Below are positions 25,746-34,185 of a stretch of DNA of 36,939 nucleotides, piece after piece. The notes under the pieces were generated by a model. That model was not told the origin of the DNA. It worked only from the letters and a program-made list of their open reading frames with translations, and did no database searches. Source of the stretch: an uncultured Chloroflexota bacterium (GTDB lineage: Bacteria; Chloroflexota; Dehalococcoidia; CAUJGQ01); assembly GCA_937879875.1 (NCBI GenBank), contig CALFMN010000061.1, forward strand, positions 1-36,939, written 5' to 3'. How positions within the stretch are numbered: the first letter of the stretch is position 1; every line of letters starts with the position of its first letter. A program made the position numbers and the translations under genes.

Positions 25746-26933
25746 ATGAACCGCGTGCAGGGACCAGACGCAGGCGCCGCGCTGAACGCGCGCGGCGAGG
25801 CGGACGCGAGCAACATGCGCCTGATCGGCCATAACGACATGAGCGGCCGCGGCGACTGCATGCACGTCAACGTGGTGGACGGCTACGCCTTCGTCGGGCA
25901 TATGGGCGAGAACGGGATCGGCACGTCGATCCTCGACGTGCGCGATCCGGCGGCGCCGCGGCTGGTGACGCAGATTCCCGTGCCGGCGCATACGCACTCG
26001 CACAAGGTCCAGGTCGTGGACGGCGTGCTGCTCGTGAACTACGAGCAGTTCGGCCGCGCGGGGCAGGGTGTCACGGGCCTGAAGGTCTTCGACGTCTCCC
26101 GGCCCGAGCAGCCGCGCGAGATCGGCTTCCTGCCGATGACGGGCAAGGGCGTGCACCGCATGACCTACTGGGAGCCGCCGTACGCCTATGTTACAGGCAG
26201 CGAGGCCGGCTGGACGGACCAGTTCTTCATGATCATTGATCTTTCCGACCCAGCCAGGCCGCGCGAGGTCGGGCGCTGGTGGCTGCCCGGCATGTGGACC
26301 GCCGGCGGCGAGCAGTCCACGGCGCCGCCGGGCCGGCGCTACGCGCTGCACCACGCGCTCACGCGCGGCGACCGCGCCTATATGGGCTGGTGGGACGCCG
26401 GGCTGGTGATCCTCGATATCGCCGACAAGAGCCGGCCGCGGCTCGTCAGCCACCTGCCCTTTGGCCTCGACGTGAGCGCCTGCACGCACACCGCCTTGCC
26501 GCTGCCCGGCAAAGACGTGCTCGTCGTCACCGATGAGGGCGTTTCCAGCTACTGCCCTGAGATCATCAAGATCGTACGTGTGGTGGAGATCGCGGACGAG
26601 CGCAACCCGCGGGTGATCGCCTCGTTCCCGATTCCGCAGGGCGACTTCGCCACGCGCGGCGGCTGGTTCGGACCGCATAACATCCACGAAATGCGCCCCG
26701 GTTCGTTGATCGACCCGACCACGATCTATCTGACCTATTTCAACGCCGGCGTGCGCGTCGTCGACATCAGCGAGCCGGCGCAGCCACGCGAGATCGCGCA
26801 CTTCGTGCCGGAGGCGCCGCCGGGCCGCGCGGCCATCCAGATGAACGACATCACCGTCGCCGCGGACGGCCTGATCTACGCCACCGACCGCTACGCGGGC
26901 GGGCTGTACATTTTCGAGTTGCTGCGCAACTGA
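25746..26933 (+). CDS. LVIVD-repeat beta-propeller protein
   Basis: A 395-residue protein with six LVIVD-type repeats, each a blade with the core (L/F/I/V)D(V/I/L)xxPxxPR: LDVRDPAAPRLV, FDVSRPEQPREIG, IDLSDPARPREVG, LDIADKSRPRLVS, VEIADERNPRVIA and VDISEPAQPREIA. This predicts a small beta-propeller. There is no signal peptide at the chosen start, so it is probably cytoplasmic, unlike many LVIVD proteins. Family function is unknown; in Chloroflexota and Actinobacteria such genes often sit beside catabolic dehydrogenases and hydrolases, as here. The ATG at 25746 has GGAGGAGGT 5-7 bases upstream; the open frame further upstream lies over the cob leader and is not coding. The FAH-family gene follows after 39 bases, so the two are probably co-transcribed. 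Confidence 0.85.
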   Translation: MNRVQGPDAGAALNARGEADASNMRLIGHNDMSGRGDCMHVNVVDGYAFVGHMGENGIGTSILDVRDPAAPRLVTQIPVPAHTHSHKVQVVDGVLLVNYEQFGRAGQGVTGLKVFDVSRPEQPREIGFLPMTGKGVHRMTYWEPPYAYVTGSEAGWTDQFFMIIDLSDPARPREVGRWWLPGMWTAGGEQSTAPPGRRYALHHALTRGDRAYMGWWDAGLVILDIADKSRPRLVSHLPFGLDVSACTHTALPLPGKDVLVVTDEGVSSYCPEIIKIVRVVEIADERNPRVIASFPIPQGDFATRGGWFGPHNIHEMRPGSLIDPTTIYLTYFNAGVRVVDISEPAQPREIAHFVPEAPPGRAAIQMNDITVAADGLIYATDRYAGGLYIFELLRN

Positions 26934-26972
26934 GCGGCGGGCGGCCGGAATACCGGGCCAGGGAGAGGAACG

Positions 26973-27908
26973 ATGCGACTGCTGTACTTCGATGACTTCA
27001 AGCTGGGCGTGCTCAAGGGCGATGCTGTGATCGACGTGTCCGACATCGTGCGGGTCATTCCGCACACGGGTCCGCACAACCTGATCAACGGACTGATTGA
27101 GCGATTCTCCGAGTATCGTGCGCGGCTCGAAGACGCGGCGGCGCGTGCTCGGGGCGTGCCCTTGAGCCAGATCCGCATCCGGCCGCCGCTGCCCCGGCCC
27201 ACGAACATCGTCTGCATGGCCGTGAACTACATGGAGGACGGTACGCGCAGCGAGCCCGCGCCGATCAACGCCTTTCACAAGTCGCCGGGCGCCGTGATCG
27301 GCGACGGCGACACAATGGTGCTGCCCGACGTGCCGGCAACCATCTTCGAGGGCGAGGCCGAGCTGGCGGTTGTGATGGGCCGGCGCGCGTCACACGTCAG
27401 CGCGGGCGACGCGATGGGCTATGTCTTCGGCTACGTCAACTTCATTGACGGCTCGGCCCGCGGCCTGCCGCCCGCCGGCAACACGTTCTACCAGATGAAG
27501 TCGCGCGATACGTTCGCGCCGCTCGGCCCCGTCCTGGTCACTGCCGACGAGGTGCCCGACCCGCAGAGCCTGGGCGTGCGCCTGTGGGTAAACGGCACGC
27601 TGAAGCAGAACTTCAACACGAGCGATATGGCGCACAAGATCCCGCGCTGCATCGAGTGGATCAGCTCGATTCACGCGCTGGAGCCGGGCGACGTCGTGGC
27701 CACGGGCACGAATCATCGCGGCCTGAGCGCGTTCCAGGACGGCGATGCGATCGAGTTGGAGACGGAGGGTCTCGGGCGCTTGCATATCGGCGTGCGCGAC
27801 GACCTGAAGCGGGTCTGGGGGCGGGAGACGCGGCTGGAGATGCAGCAGCGCGGCGTCGATGGCACAACGCCGCAGGTGAGCGGCAAGTACGCCGCGGCGC
27901 GGGTGTAG
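26973..27908 (+). CDS. Fumarylacetoacetate hydrolase family protein
   Basis: A 311-residue FAH-superfamily protein. Members cleave C-C bonds or hydrate/decarboxylate oxo-acids with a Mg2+ or Mn2+ ion. An N-terminal lid domain (1-75) is followed by the FAH core: TNIVCMAVNYMED, FHKSPGAVIG, the metal-ligand acids in FEGEAELAVVMG (Glu126-Glu130) and Asp159 in NFIDGSARG, MKSRDTFAPLGPVLV, and EPGDVVATGTNHRG near the end. The usual final GxPxGVG motif reads TGTNHRG. The start has GGGAGAGG 5 bases upstream. Likely role in breakdown of 2-oxo or beta-diketo acids (for example 2-keto-3-deoxy sugar acids or homoprotocatechuate products); exact substrate unknown. Confidence 0.88.
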   Translation: MRLLYFDDFKLGVLKGDAVIDVSDIVRVIPHTGPHNLINGLIERFSEYRARLEDAAARARGVPLSQIRIRPPLPRPTNIVCMAVNYMEDGTRSEPAPINAFHKSPGAVIGDGDTMVLPDVPATIFEGEAELAVVMGRRASHVSAGDAMGYVFGYVNFIDGSARGLPPAGNTFYQMKSRDTFAPLGPVLVTADEVPDPQSLGVRLWVNGTLKQNFNTSDMAHKIPRCIEWISSIHALEPGDVVATGTNHRGLSAFQDGDAIELETEGLGRLHIGVRDDLKRVWGRETRLEMQQRGVDGTTPQVSGKYAAARV

Positions 27909-27948
27909 CAGGACAGGCGCGCGACCCTCGTACCCCTTTTCTGCTGCG

Positions 27949-28001
27949 CTCCCATACACACGAGGTCTGGAGATTCGCTGCGTGCGACGAGCGTATGGGA
28001 G
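27949..28001 (+). repeat. 9-bp inverted repeat downstream of the FAH gene
   Basis: CTCCCATAC at 27949-27957 and GTATGGGAG at 27993-28001 are perfect complements separated by 35 bases. It starts 41 bases after the FAH stop and lies 150 bases before the next gene. It could form a long-loop terminator hairpin or be a two-site operator. Confidence 0.35.
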
Positions 28002-28150
28002 AGTGGGGACGATCGTGAGTTACTGACACGAAGGGCGTGCGGTTGCCCAAACTCCGGTAGGGGCGGTCCGTGAACGGCCCGTCGCGGCGCCAGCCGCGAA
28101 CAGCAGCGCGCCGCGCAAGGCACAGTAGGGTCGCGAAGGAGTGATCTGCC

Positions 28151-29266
28151 ATGGGCAGCGGCAGGCCGATCGAAACGGTCACAGTAGTCGGCGCGGGGTC
28201 GGGCGGCTTCGGGCTGATCGCCAATCTCGGCGCCGCGGGCTACCGCCTGCGCCTGCACGACCGCGACGACGCGCGGCTGGCCGCGATCCGCGCGCGCGGC
28301 GGCGTCGAGATCGAGGGCGGCACGCGGGCGTTTGCTCCGATTGAGATTGTGAGCACGGACCTGCCAGCGTGCGTGGCGGGCGCCGACCTGATCGTGGTTT
28401 GCACGGGCGGCAACGGCCAGCCGGCGTTCGCCCGCGCTGTCGCGCCGCTGCTGGAGGACGGGCAAATTCTGTTGCTGGTCCAGGGCAATACGGGCGGCTC
28501 GCTGGTGGTCCGGCGTGAGCTGGAGGCCGCGGGCTGCCGCGCGGTGGTCGACGTGGCCGAGTTCGATACGTATCCCTACGGCACGGGCCGGCCGCAGCCC
28601 GCCCGCGCCCAGCTGCGCTTCAGCAAACGCTGGAACCAGATCGCGGCGTTTCCCGGCCACCGGGGTGAAGCCGTCTTTGCCCGGCTGGGGCCGCTGTTCC
28701 CGCAGGCGGTGATGGCGCAAACTGTTGCTGCAACGAGCTTCACGAACATGAACGCCGCCTTCCACGTCGCAAACTGCGTCGCCAATGTCGGGCGCATCGA
28801 GCGCGGCGAGCCGTTCAAGTTCTACGCCGACGGCGTGACGCCCGCGGTTGCCAACCTCTACGCGGCGCTCGACGCCGAGCGGCTGGCGGTCGCGGCGGCG
28901 CTGGGCGCCGACATTCCCGACATCCCGGAGTGGATCGACCGCGCCTTCGGTTTCCGCGAGCCCACGCTGGCCGAGACGTTTCAACGCCTGACCTACGATC
29001 CCAAAGGACCGTATCAGTTCACGCCGGCGCCAGCCGCACTGACGCACAACTACGTCGCGGAAGACGTGCCCACGGGCCTGATGCCGATGTCCGCGCTGGG
29101 TGCCGCGGCGGGCGTGCCCACACCCGTGATCGACGGCATCGTCCGCCTCGCCTGCGTGATGGCCGGACGTGACTTCGCGGCTGAAGCGCGCACGATCGAG
29201 CGGCTCGGCCTTGCCGGCCAAGACGCGCGGCAGATCCGCAAGACCCTGATCGACGGCTTTCCTTGA
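28151..29266 (+). CDS. NAD/NADP octopine/nopaline dehydrogenase family protein
   Basis: A 371-residue opine-dehydrogenase-family oxidoreductase. An N-terminal Rossmann fold (TVVGAGSGGFGLIANLG, then acidic loop LHDRDD for cofactor selection and VVCTGGNGQPAFA) is followed by the helical C-terminal domain typical of octopine/nopaline dehydrogenases (about 190-360: SFTNMNAAFHVANCVANVGRI in part, with the conserved Asn and His; LTHNYVAEDVPTGLMPMSALG). The family oxidises opines (secondary amine dicarboxylates) or 2-hydroxy acids such as pantoate-like compounds. The ATG has AAGGAG 8 bases upstream. It belongs to the catabolic gene cluster; it converges on the DUF1932-type dehydrogenase 31 bases downstream. 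Confidence 0.83.
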   Translation: MGSGRPIETVTVVGAGSGGFGLIANLGAAGYRLRLHDRDDARLAAIRARGGVEIEGGTRAFAPIEIVSTDLPACVAGADLIVVCTGGNGQPAFARAVAPLLEDGQILLLVQGNTGGSLVVRRELEAAGCRAVVDVAEFDTYPYGTGRPQPARAQLRFSKRWNQIAAFPGHRGEAVFARLGPLFPQAVMAQTVAATSFTNMNAAFHVANCVANVGRIERGEPFKFYADGVTPAVANLYAALDAERLAVAAALGADIPDIPEWIDRAFGFREPTLAETFQRLTYDPKGPYQFTPAPAALTHNYVAEDVPTGLMPMSALGAAAGVPTPVIDGIVRLACVMAGRDFAAEARTIERLGLAGQDARQIRKTLIDGFP

Positions 29267-29297
29267 CCGCGGAGGGCGTCGCCGCGCCGTCGTTGTC

Positions 29298-30200
29298 TCA
29301 CTCGACCGCCCGCGGCGTCTGAAGCTGCGGTCTGAGCCGCGCGGCCAGGGTTTCGAGGACGGCCTCCAGGGGCGGGTCCGGCTCGCGCGAGGTTTGGTCG
29401 GCGAGCGCCGTGTCGCCCACCAGCCCGTACAGCTCCGCGGCGCCCTCCAGCATGCGCGGCGTCAAGCCGACTTCGGCAAACGTCCGCGCGATCTCTTCCA
29501 TTTCACCGACCCAGCGCCGGGCACGACGCGGCATCGAGGGGATGCCGGCGCTCAGCCGGCCGGCCACGTCGGCACGGCTCTGGCTGAATTCTGCGGCTAA
29601 CGCCGCGTCCAGGCCGAGCGCCCGCGCGGCGACCAGCAGCTCCGTCCAGAGCGCCGTCGTGCCCTTGGTCGAGGCGGCGTAGACCATCTTCAACCCCGAC
29701 GCCTGGCCGATCGCGTCGCCCACCACACGTACGTCGAGGCCGCGCTCGTTCAACGCCGTCAGCGCCGAGAGATCGGGGCCGGAGCAGTAGATGCGCGTGC
29801 CGCGGCCGGCGCCCGGCGGCGGGCCGATGATGCCGGCGTCGACCACCGTCGCGCCTGCTTCGCCCACGCGTGCCGCGATGCGCCGCATCGTGCCGGGCGA
29901 GATCGCGTTGCAGTCGGCAAAGATCGGCAGCGAGCCAGTGCGGCGCATGCTCTCGGCGACCCGCATCGCCAGCGCCTCGGCCTCGGCCGGCACCAGCACG
30001 CTCAGGATCAGGTCGGCCTCGCGTATGAGCGCATCGAGATCGGGCAGGTCGTGCATGCCGGCCTCGCGGGCGCGCAGGCGCGTCAGCTCGCTGCGCCCCT
30101 CAAGAGAGGTCAGCACCGTCGCGCCGTGCCCGCGCAGCACCGCGCCGATCGCCGCGCCCATATCGCCGGGGCTGAGAATGCCGATTGTCAACGCTGCCAT
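29298..30200 (-). CDS. 6-phosphogluconate-dehydrogenase-like NAD(P) oxidoreductase with DUF1932 domain
   Basis: A 300-residue beta-hydroxyacid-dehydrogenase-family protein. The N-terminal Rossmann domain begins IGILSPGDMGAAIGAVL (an atypical GILSPGDMG in place of GxGxMG), with ILSVLVPAEAEALA and the domain-linking VVDAGIIGPPPGAGRGTRIYCSG; the catalytic-Lys region is GLKMVYAASTKGTTALWTEL. The C-terminal part matches DUF1932-type helical domains. Family members oxidise 3-hydroxy acids; the substrate here is unknown. It is transcribed toward the opine-dehydrogenase gene and divergently from the PhyH gene, sharing the 161-base gap 30201-30361. Confidence 0.82.
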   Translation of the reverse strand: MAALTIGILSPGDMGAAIGAVLRGHGATVLTSLEGRSELTRLRAREAGMHDLPDLDALIREADLILSVLVPAEAEALAMRVAESMRRTGSLPIFADCNAISPGTMRRIAARVGEAGATVVDAGIIGPPPGAGRGTRIYCSGPDLSALTALNERGLDVRVVGDAIGQASGLKMVYAASTKGTTALWTELLVAARALGLDAALAAEFSQSRADVAGRLSAGIPSMPRRARRWVGEMEEIARTFAEVGLTPRMLEGAAELYGLVGDTALADQTSREPDPPLEAVLETLAARLRPQLQTPRAVE

Positions 30201-30361
30201 CAGCCACCTCTGAGCAGACGCCTCTGGTTGGAGAGAGGCGTGGTTTCCGGCCGGGCCAGGTCCGACCTGCCCGCCGCATCGCCCGTTGCGGGCTCGGCCC
30301 GCCGGCGTGCGGCCGTACCGTAGTATCGTAACGGCAGTAACGCCGTGGCGGAGGCAAACGC

Positions 30362-31207
30362 ATGGACCGGATCAGCGCCGAACACCGCCGGCAGTATGCG
30401 CGCGACGGCTGCACGGTCGTCCGCGGCTTGTTCGACGCCGACGAAATCGCCTGCTACCGCGAGCACTACATGGCGCTGCGCGAGCGGGACGCCTTTCCCG
30501 GCGATCTGGTCGACATCGAGCCGCAGAGCAGCGACCCGCTCAAACAGTACCCGCGCATGATTCATATGCATCGCTGGGACGAGCTGAGCCTGCGTTGGCT
30601 GCTGGACGCTCGGCTCAACGCCTGCCTGACCGAGCTGCTGGGCATGGAGCCGTTCGCCGTGCAGACGATGCTCTATTTCAAGCCGCCGGGGGCACGCGGC
30701 CAGGCGCTGCACCAGGACCAGTACTATCTGCGCGTCTCGCCGGGGAGTTGCAGCGCGGCGTGGCTGGCGCTGGACGACTGTGACCAGGCGAATGGCTGCC
30801 TGCAAGTCGTACCCGGCAGTCACTCCTGGCCGCTGCTCTGCACCGAGAAGGCCGATCCAGCGCGGAGCTTCACCGACGTGACCGTGCCGATCCCGCCCGG
30901 AACGGAGGTGCGGCCGGTGATGATGCAGGCCGGCGACGTGCTCTTCTTCCACGGCCAGCTCGTGCATGGCAGCGAGCCCAATGGGACGCGAGCGCGCTTT
31001 CGCCGCTCGCTGATCGGCCACTACATCCAGGGTGATGCGCGGCAGGTTGCGGCGTTCTACCACCCGGCGCTGCGTATGGACGGCACGCCGCTTGAGCTGG
31101 ATGCGAGCCAGGACGGCGGCGCCTGCGGCGTCTGGGTTGAGCGCGAGGGCCGGCTCGTGATCGAACTGAGCGGTATGCGGGCGGCCGGCGGCCGCGTCAG
31201 CGAGTAG
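30362..31207 (+). CDS. Phytanoyl-CoA dioxygenase (PhyH) family protein
   Basis: A 281-residue Fe(II)/2-oxoglutarate-dependent dioxygenase. The iron-binding HxD...H triad is visible: His117 and Asp119 in ALHQDQYYL, and His202 in LVHGSEPN, followed by Arg residues (212-215) that would hold 2-oxoglutarate. Other PhyH features are the N-terminal YARDGCTVVRGLFDADEI and NGCLQVVPGSHSWP. Family members hydroxylate small acids or lipid-like molecules; the native substrate cannot be inferred. The start has GGAGG 8 bases upstream. The SDR gene follows after 66 bases on the same strand. Confidence 0.88.
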   Translation: MDRISAEHRRQYARDGCTVVRGLFDADEIACYREHYMALRERDAFPGDLVDIEPQSSDPLKQYPRMIHMHRWDELSLRWLLDARLNACLTELLGMEPFAVQTMLYFKPPGARGQALHQDQYYLRVSPGSCSAAWLALDDCDQANGCLQVVPGSHSWPLLCTEKADPARSFTDVTVPIPPGTEVRPVMMQAGDVLFFHGQLVHGSEPNGTRARFRRSLIGHYIQGDARQVAAFYHPALRMDGTPLELDASQDGGACGVWVEREGRLVIELSGMRAAGGRVSE

Positions 31208-31231
31208 CGCCGCGGCGCGGAGCGTCGGATC

Positions 31232-31259
31232 ATCGCACATCGCACATCGCACATCGCAC
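31232..31259 (+). repeat. Four tandem copies of ATCGCAC
   Basis: A perfect 7-bp unit repeated four times in the gap between the PhyH stop and the SDR start. The last copy ends 14 bases before the ATG, and the ribosome site (AAGGAGG) comes immediately after it. Repeat-number changes could alter leader structure without changing coding sequence. Confidence 0.9.
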
Positions 31260-31273
31260 AAGGAGGCCGTGGT

Positions 31274-32059
31274 ATGCGGCTGGCAGGCAGAGTGGCACTG
31301 GTCACGGGCGCGGGATCGGGCATCGGCAGGGCGACGGCGAAACGGCTGGCGGCCGAGGGCGCGAAGGTGATGGTTGCCGAGTTCCACGAGGACACGGGGC
31401 AGGCGACCGTGGCGCAGATCGGCGATGCGGGCGGCGAGGCGGCGTTTGTGCGCGCCGATGTCTCCCGCGCCGAGGACGTGGCGGCGATGGTCGACGCAAC
31501 CGTGCAGCGCTTCGGCGCGCTGAACATCGTCCACAACAACGCCGGCATCTTTCCCTTCGGCGGACCGATCGAAAAGATGGGCGAGGAGCACTGGAACAGT
31601 GTCATCTCCACGAACCTAACCGGCGTCTTCCTCGGCTGTAAGTACGCCGTGCCGGCGCTGATCGCGGCGGGCGGCGGCGCGATCGTCAATACCGCCTCGC
31701 TGGCGGGCATTCGCGGCCGGCCCTATCAGGCGGCCTATATTGCGGCCAAGGGCGGTGTGATCGCCTTGACGAAGGGATTGGCGATCGAGCTGGCGCCGCA
31801 TAACATCCGCGTGAACTGCATCTGTCCTGGTGGCACGGACACGCCGATGATCCGTCCAGCCGGCCGCACGGACGAAGAGATCGAGCGCAGCCGGCCGGCG
31901 ATCGTCGCCCACCTGCCGTATCAACGCTTCGCCCGGCCGGAAGAGATGGCCGACGCCGTGCTGTACCTCGTCTCCGACGAAGCCAGCTACGTCAACGGCC
32001 ACGCGCTGGTGATCGACGGCGGCGAGTGGGCCGGCACCACGCAGGGTCTGCGGCGGTAG
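31274..32059 (+). CDS. Short-chain dehydrogenase/reductase
   Basis: A 261-residue classical SDR. The cofactor motif TGAGSGIG (residues 11-18), NNAG (88-91) and the catalytic Ser142, Tyr155, Lys159 (YIAAK) are all present, with the C-terminal YVNGHALVIDGGEW. The residue after the second beta strand (AEFHED) suggests NAD+ rather than NADP+. These enzymes oxidise or reduce a hydroxyl/keto group on sugars, acids or steroids. The start has AAGGAGG with 7-9 bases spacing, right after the ATCGCAC repeats. Probably co-transcribed with PhyH. Confidence 0.92.
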   Translation: MRLAGRVALVTGAGSGIGRATAKRLAAEGAKVMVAEFHEDTGQATVAQIGDAGGEAAFVRADVSRAEDVAAMVDATVQRFGALNIVHNNAGIFPFGGPIEKMGEEHWNSVISTNLTGVFLGCKYAVPALIAAGGGAIVNTASLAGIRGRPYQAAYIAAKGGVIALTKGLAIELAPHNIRVNCICPGGTDTPMIRPAGRTDEEIERSRPAIVAHLPYQRFARPEEMADAVLYLVSDEASYVNGHALVIDGGEWAGTTQGLRR

Positions 32060-32093
32060 TTCGCATCCGCCACGCCAGGAGAGCGACGGATTC

Positions 32094-32112
32094 CGGGCTG
32101 CGCCGCAGCCCG
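32094..32112 (+). terminator. Bidirectional hairpin between convergent SDR and epimerase genes
   Basis: Perfect 8-bp stem CGGGCTGC / GCAGCCCG with a GCC loop, 34 bases after the SDR stop and 44 bases from the stop of the convergent gene. Its position between converging genes supports a terminator role on both strands, although there is no T-run. Confidence 0.5.
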
Positions 32113-32156
32113 TTCGGCTCCTCTGCGCAGCGGGCAAGACCTCCGACCACCACCGC

Positions 32157-32948
32157 CTACTGCCCACTCACTGCTGCCCCGTCCTGCGGGCGCCAGCCGA
32201 GGTCGGCGAAGGCGTTGTCCAGGCTCCAGAAGCGGAAGGGAACGTCGGAGACGCCGTAGTAGATGCCGAAGCGGATCTGCTCGGCGCGCAGGCAGGCGTC
32301 CACCAGCCGCGCGAGGTCGGCGTGGCTGCACCAGACCGCCTGCAGGCGGCCCAGCCGCTGCTCGGGCGTCATCTGCGGAAGCCACGAGGGGCCGGGGCCG
32401 TTGCGCACGGCGTCCGAGCGCGGGTCGTCGTCGCGGCGGGCGGAGCCGATGCGCAGGCAGTAGACCGAGAGGCCGTGCTGCTCGCTGAAGTAGCGGCCCA
32501 GCGCCTCGCCGTACGCCTTGCTCACGCCGTAGAGGCTGTCGGGACGCACGGGCGCCTGCTCGTCCACCATCAGGCCGGAGGCGCGACGGTAGATGTCGGG
32601 CGCGCCCTCGACTTCGTACATACCGACCGCGTGGTTGGAGCTGGCGAAAACGACCTGGCGCACGCCGCTGCGGCGCGCCGCTTCGAACACGTTGTAGACG
32701 CCGATCAGGTTGTTTCGCAGCACGTCGGCCCACGGCGTCTCCACATCCGGCGAGCCTGCGAGGTGGACGACCGCCTCGGCGCCCGCGAAGGCTGGCAGGA
32801 TGGCATCGAGGTCGGCGATGTCGGCGGCGTGCGAGGGGAAGTCCGCTGGCTCGCGCGTGAGCGAGCGCAGGTTGTATTCACCCGCGAGGTGTTGCCGCAG
32901 CCGCGTGCCGATGTTGCCCTCCGCCCCGGTGATCAGTACGGTCTTCAT
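32157..32948 (-). CDS. NAD-dependent epimerase/dehydratase family, uronate-dehydrogenase-like
   Basis: A 263-residue extended SDR. Cofactor motif ITGAEGNIGTRLR at the N-terminus, DIADLDAI, AVVHLAGSPD, the active-site segment VVFASSNHAVGMYE (Ser103/104) and the YxxxK pair Tyr140/Lys144 in YGVSKAYGE. SSNHxxGxY with RIGSARRDDDPR is the pattern I know from uronate dehydrogenases, which oxidise glucuronate or galacturonate to aldarolactones; an ordinary sugar epimerase is less likely. It is divergent from the D-2-hydroxyacid dehydrogenase gene across 111 bases, which may hold shared control sites. Confidence 0.82.
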   Translation of the reverse strand: MKTVLITGAEGNIGTRLRQHLAGEYNLRSLTREPADFPSHAADIADLDAILPAFAGAEAVVHLAGSPDVETPWADVLRNNLIGVYNVFEAARRSGVRQVVFASSNHAVGMYEVEGAPDIYRRASGLMVDEQAPVRPDSLYGVSKAYGEALGRYFSEQHGLSVYCLRIGSARRDDDPRSDAVRNGPGPSWLPQMTPEQRLGRLQAVWCSHADLARLVDACLRAEQIRFGIYYGVSDVPFRFWSLDNAFADLGWRPQDGAAVSGQ

Positions 32949-33059
32949 CGATTCGGCGCTCCTCGCCTGTCACTTTCTCGCCGCGATCCGGCACAATGCG
33001 TGGAGACTGTCGCACATCGCGGCGGCGGTTCACCACTCAGCACACGTCCCGAGGCGTTC

Positions 33060-34082
33060 ATGCAGCCGATTTCGCTCGTCATCACCAGCGCTGTGCCCGT
33101 GCCGCCGCAGACGCTCGTGCAGATCACGGCGCTCGATCCACGCTTGCAGGTTGAGGTGATTCCCGAGTCGCAACGGCCGTTCCTGCGTCTGGGCAGGGGC
33201 GATGATCCCACGCCGGAGGCCCGCGCGCTGGCAGCGACGCTGAGCAAGGCGCACATCATCTTCTCGGCGTACGAGCTGCCGGCCGACCTGCTGCAGCGCG
33301 CCCCCGCGCTCAAATGGGTGCATATCGTCGCGGCCGGCGTCGAGCGCTGGATCGGCGCCGGCTTTCTGGAGCACGAAGAGCTGATCTTCACCAGCGGCCA
33401 GGGGCCGACCTCGCAGCCGATCGCCGAGTACATCCTGATGGCGATGCTGCTGCTGGCGAAGAACGCGTCACTCTACGTGCGACAGCAGGACCAGCGCCGC
33501 TGGCAGGGCCATCGCGGCTTCGAGGTGCAGGGCAAGACACTCGGCATCGTCGGTCTGGGCACGATCGGCGGCGCCGCGGCACGGCTGGCCAGGGCGATCG
33601 GCTGCCGGGTGATCGCGGTGCGACGCTCGGTGACGGCGCCGCAAGAACATGCGGACGGCGTTGATTTGGTGCTGCCCGCGCGCGATCTGCCGCGCCTGCT
33701 GGCTGAAAGCGACTTCGTGGCGCTGTGTGCACCTTCGACGGTCGAGACGAAGCACCTGATCGACGCTGCGGCGTTGCGGCAGATGAAGCGCTCGGCCTTT
33801 TTGATCAACATCGCCCGCGGGGCACTGATCGACGAGGCCGCGTTGGTGGCCGCGCTGAAGGCGGGCGAGATCGCGGGCGCGGCGCTCGACGTATTCGAGC
33901 CGGAGCCGCTGTCGCCGGAGAGCGAGCTTTGGGGGCTGCCGAACGTGCTGATCACGCCGCACGTCTCCAACGCCAGCGAGCATTTCGCCCGCCGCGCCGC
34001 CGAGCTGTTCATCGATAACCTCGGCCGCTATCTGCGCGGAGAGCCGTTGCGCAACGTAGTCTCGCGGGAGCGAGGCTACTGA
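33060..34082 (+). CDS. D-2-hydroxyacid dehydrogenase
   Basis: A 340-residue member of the D-isomer-specific 2-hydroxyacid dehydrogenase family. The NAD-binding motif GLGTIG lies at 165-170; the catalytic residues are Arg253 (NIARG), Glu282 (DVFEPEPL) and His301 (TPHVSN), and the hinge TSQPIAEYILMAMLLLAK precedes the NAD domain. It interconverts 2-oxo acids and D-2-hydroxy acids; glyoxylate or hydroxypyruvate are common substrates in this subgroup. The chosen ATG (33060) has GAGG 6 bases upstream and matches the family N-terminus; the long open frame before it runs antisense through the epimerase gene and is not coding. Confidence 0.9.
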   Translation: MQPISLVITSAVPVPPQTLVQITALDPRLQVEVIPESQRPFLRLGRGDDPTPEARALAATLSKAHIIFSAYELPADLLQRAPALKWVHIVAAGVERWIGAGFLEHEELIFTSGQGPTSQPIAEYILMAMLLLAKNASLYVRQQDQRRWQGHRGFEVQGKTLGIVGLGTIGGAAARLARAIGCRVIAVRRSVTAPQEHADGVDLVLPARDLPRLLAESDFVALCAPSTVETKHLIDAAALRQMKRSAFLINIARGALIDEAALVAALKAGEIAGAALDVFEPEPLSPESELWGLPNVLITPHVSNASEHFARRAAELFIDNLGRYLRGEPLRNVVSRERGY

Positions 34083-34161
34083 CGAAGGGGCTGGCACACA
34101 GGGATCAGGGGGATGCAAGCGCAGGCCACGAGCACGTGCCCGTTTCCGTCGAGCCGCAGCA

Positions 34162-34185
34162 AAGCTGAACCGCGACGTTCAGCTT
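34162..34185 (+). terminator. Hairpin after the D-2-hydroxyacid dehydrogenase gene
   Basis: Perfect 9-bp stem AAGCTGAAC / GTTCAGCTT with a 6-base CGCGAC loop, 80 bases after the stop. Likely transcription end of the catabolic segment; no T-run follows. Confidence 0.45.

Noticed and set aside
25617..27278. A 553-codon minus-strand frame opposite the LVIVD gene
   Set aside because: Asp/His/Val-rich antisense product without a motif; the plus-strand gene has six clear repeats and a strong ribosome site.
27713..29221. A 502-codon minus-strand frame opposite the opine-dehydrogenase gene
   Set aside because: Antisense shadow; no motif.
30200..31591. A 463-codon minus-strand frame over the PhyH gene
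   Set aside because: Antisense shadow that crosses the ATCGCAC repeat and the SDR start; the PhyH iron-binding triad on the other strand is clear.
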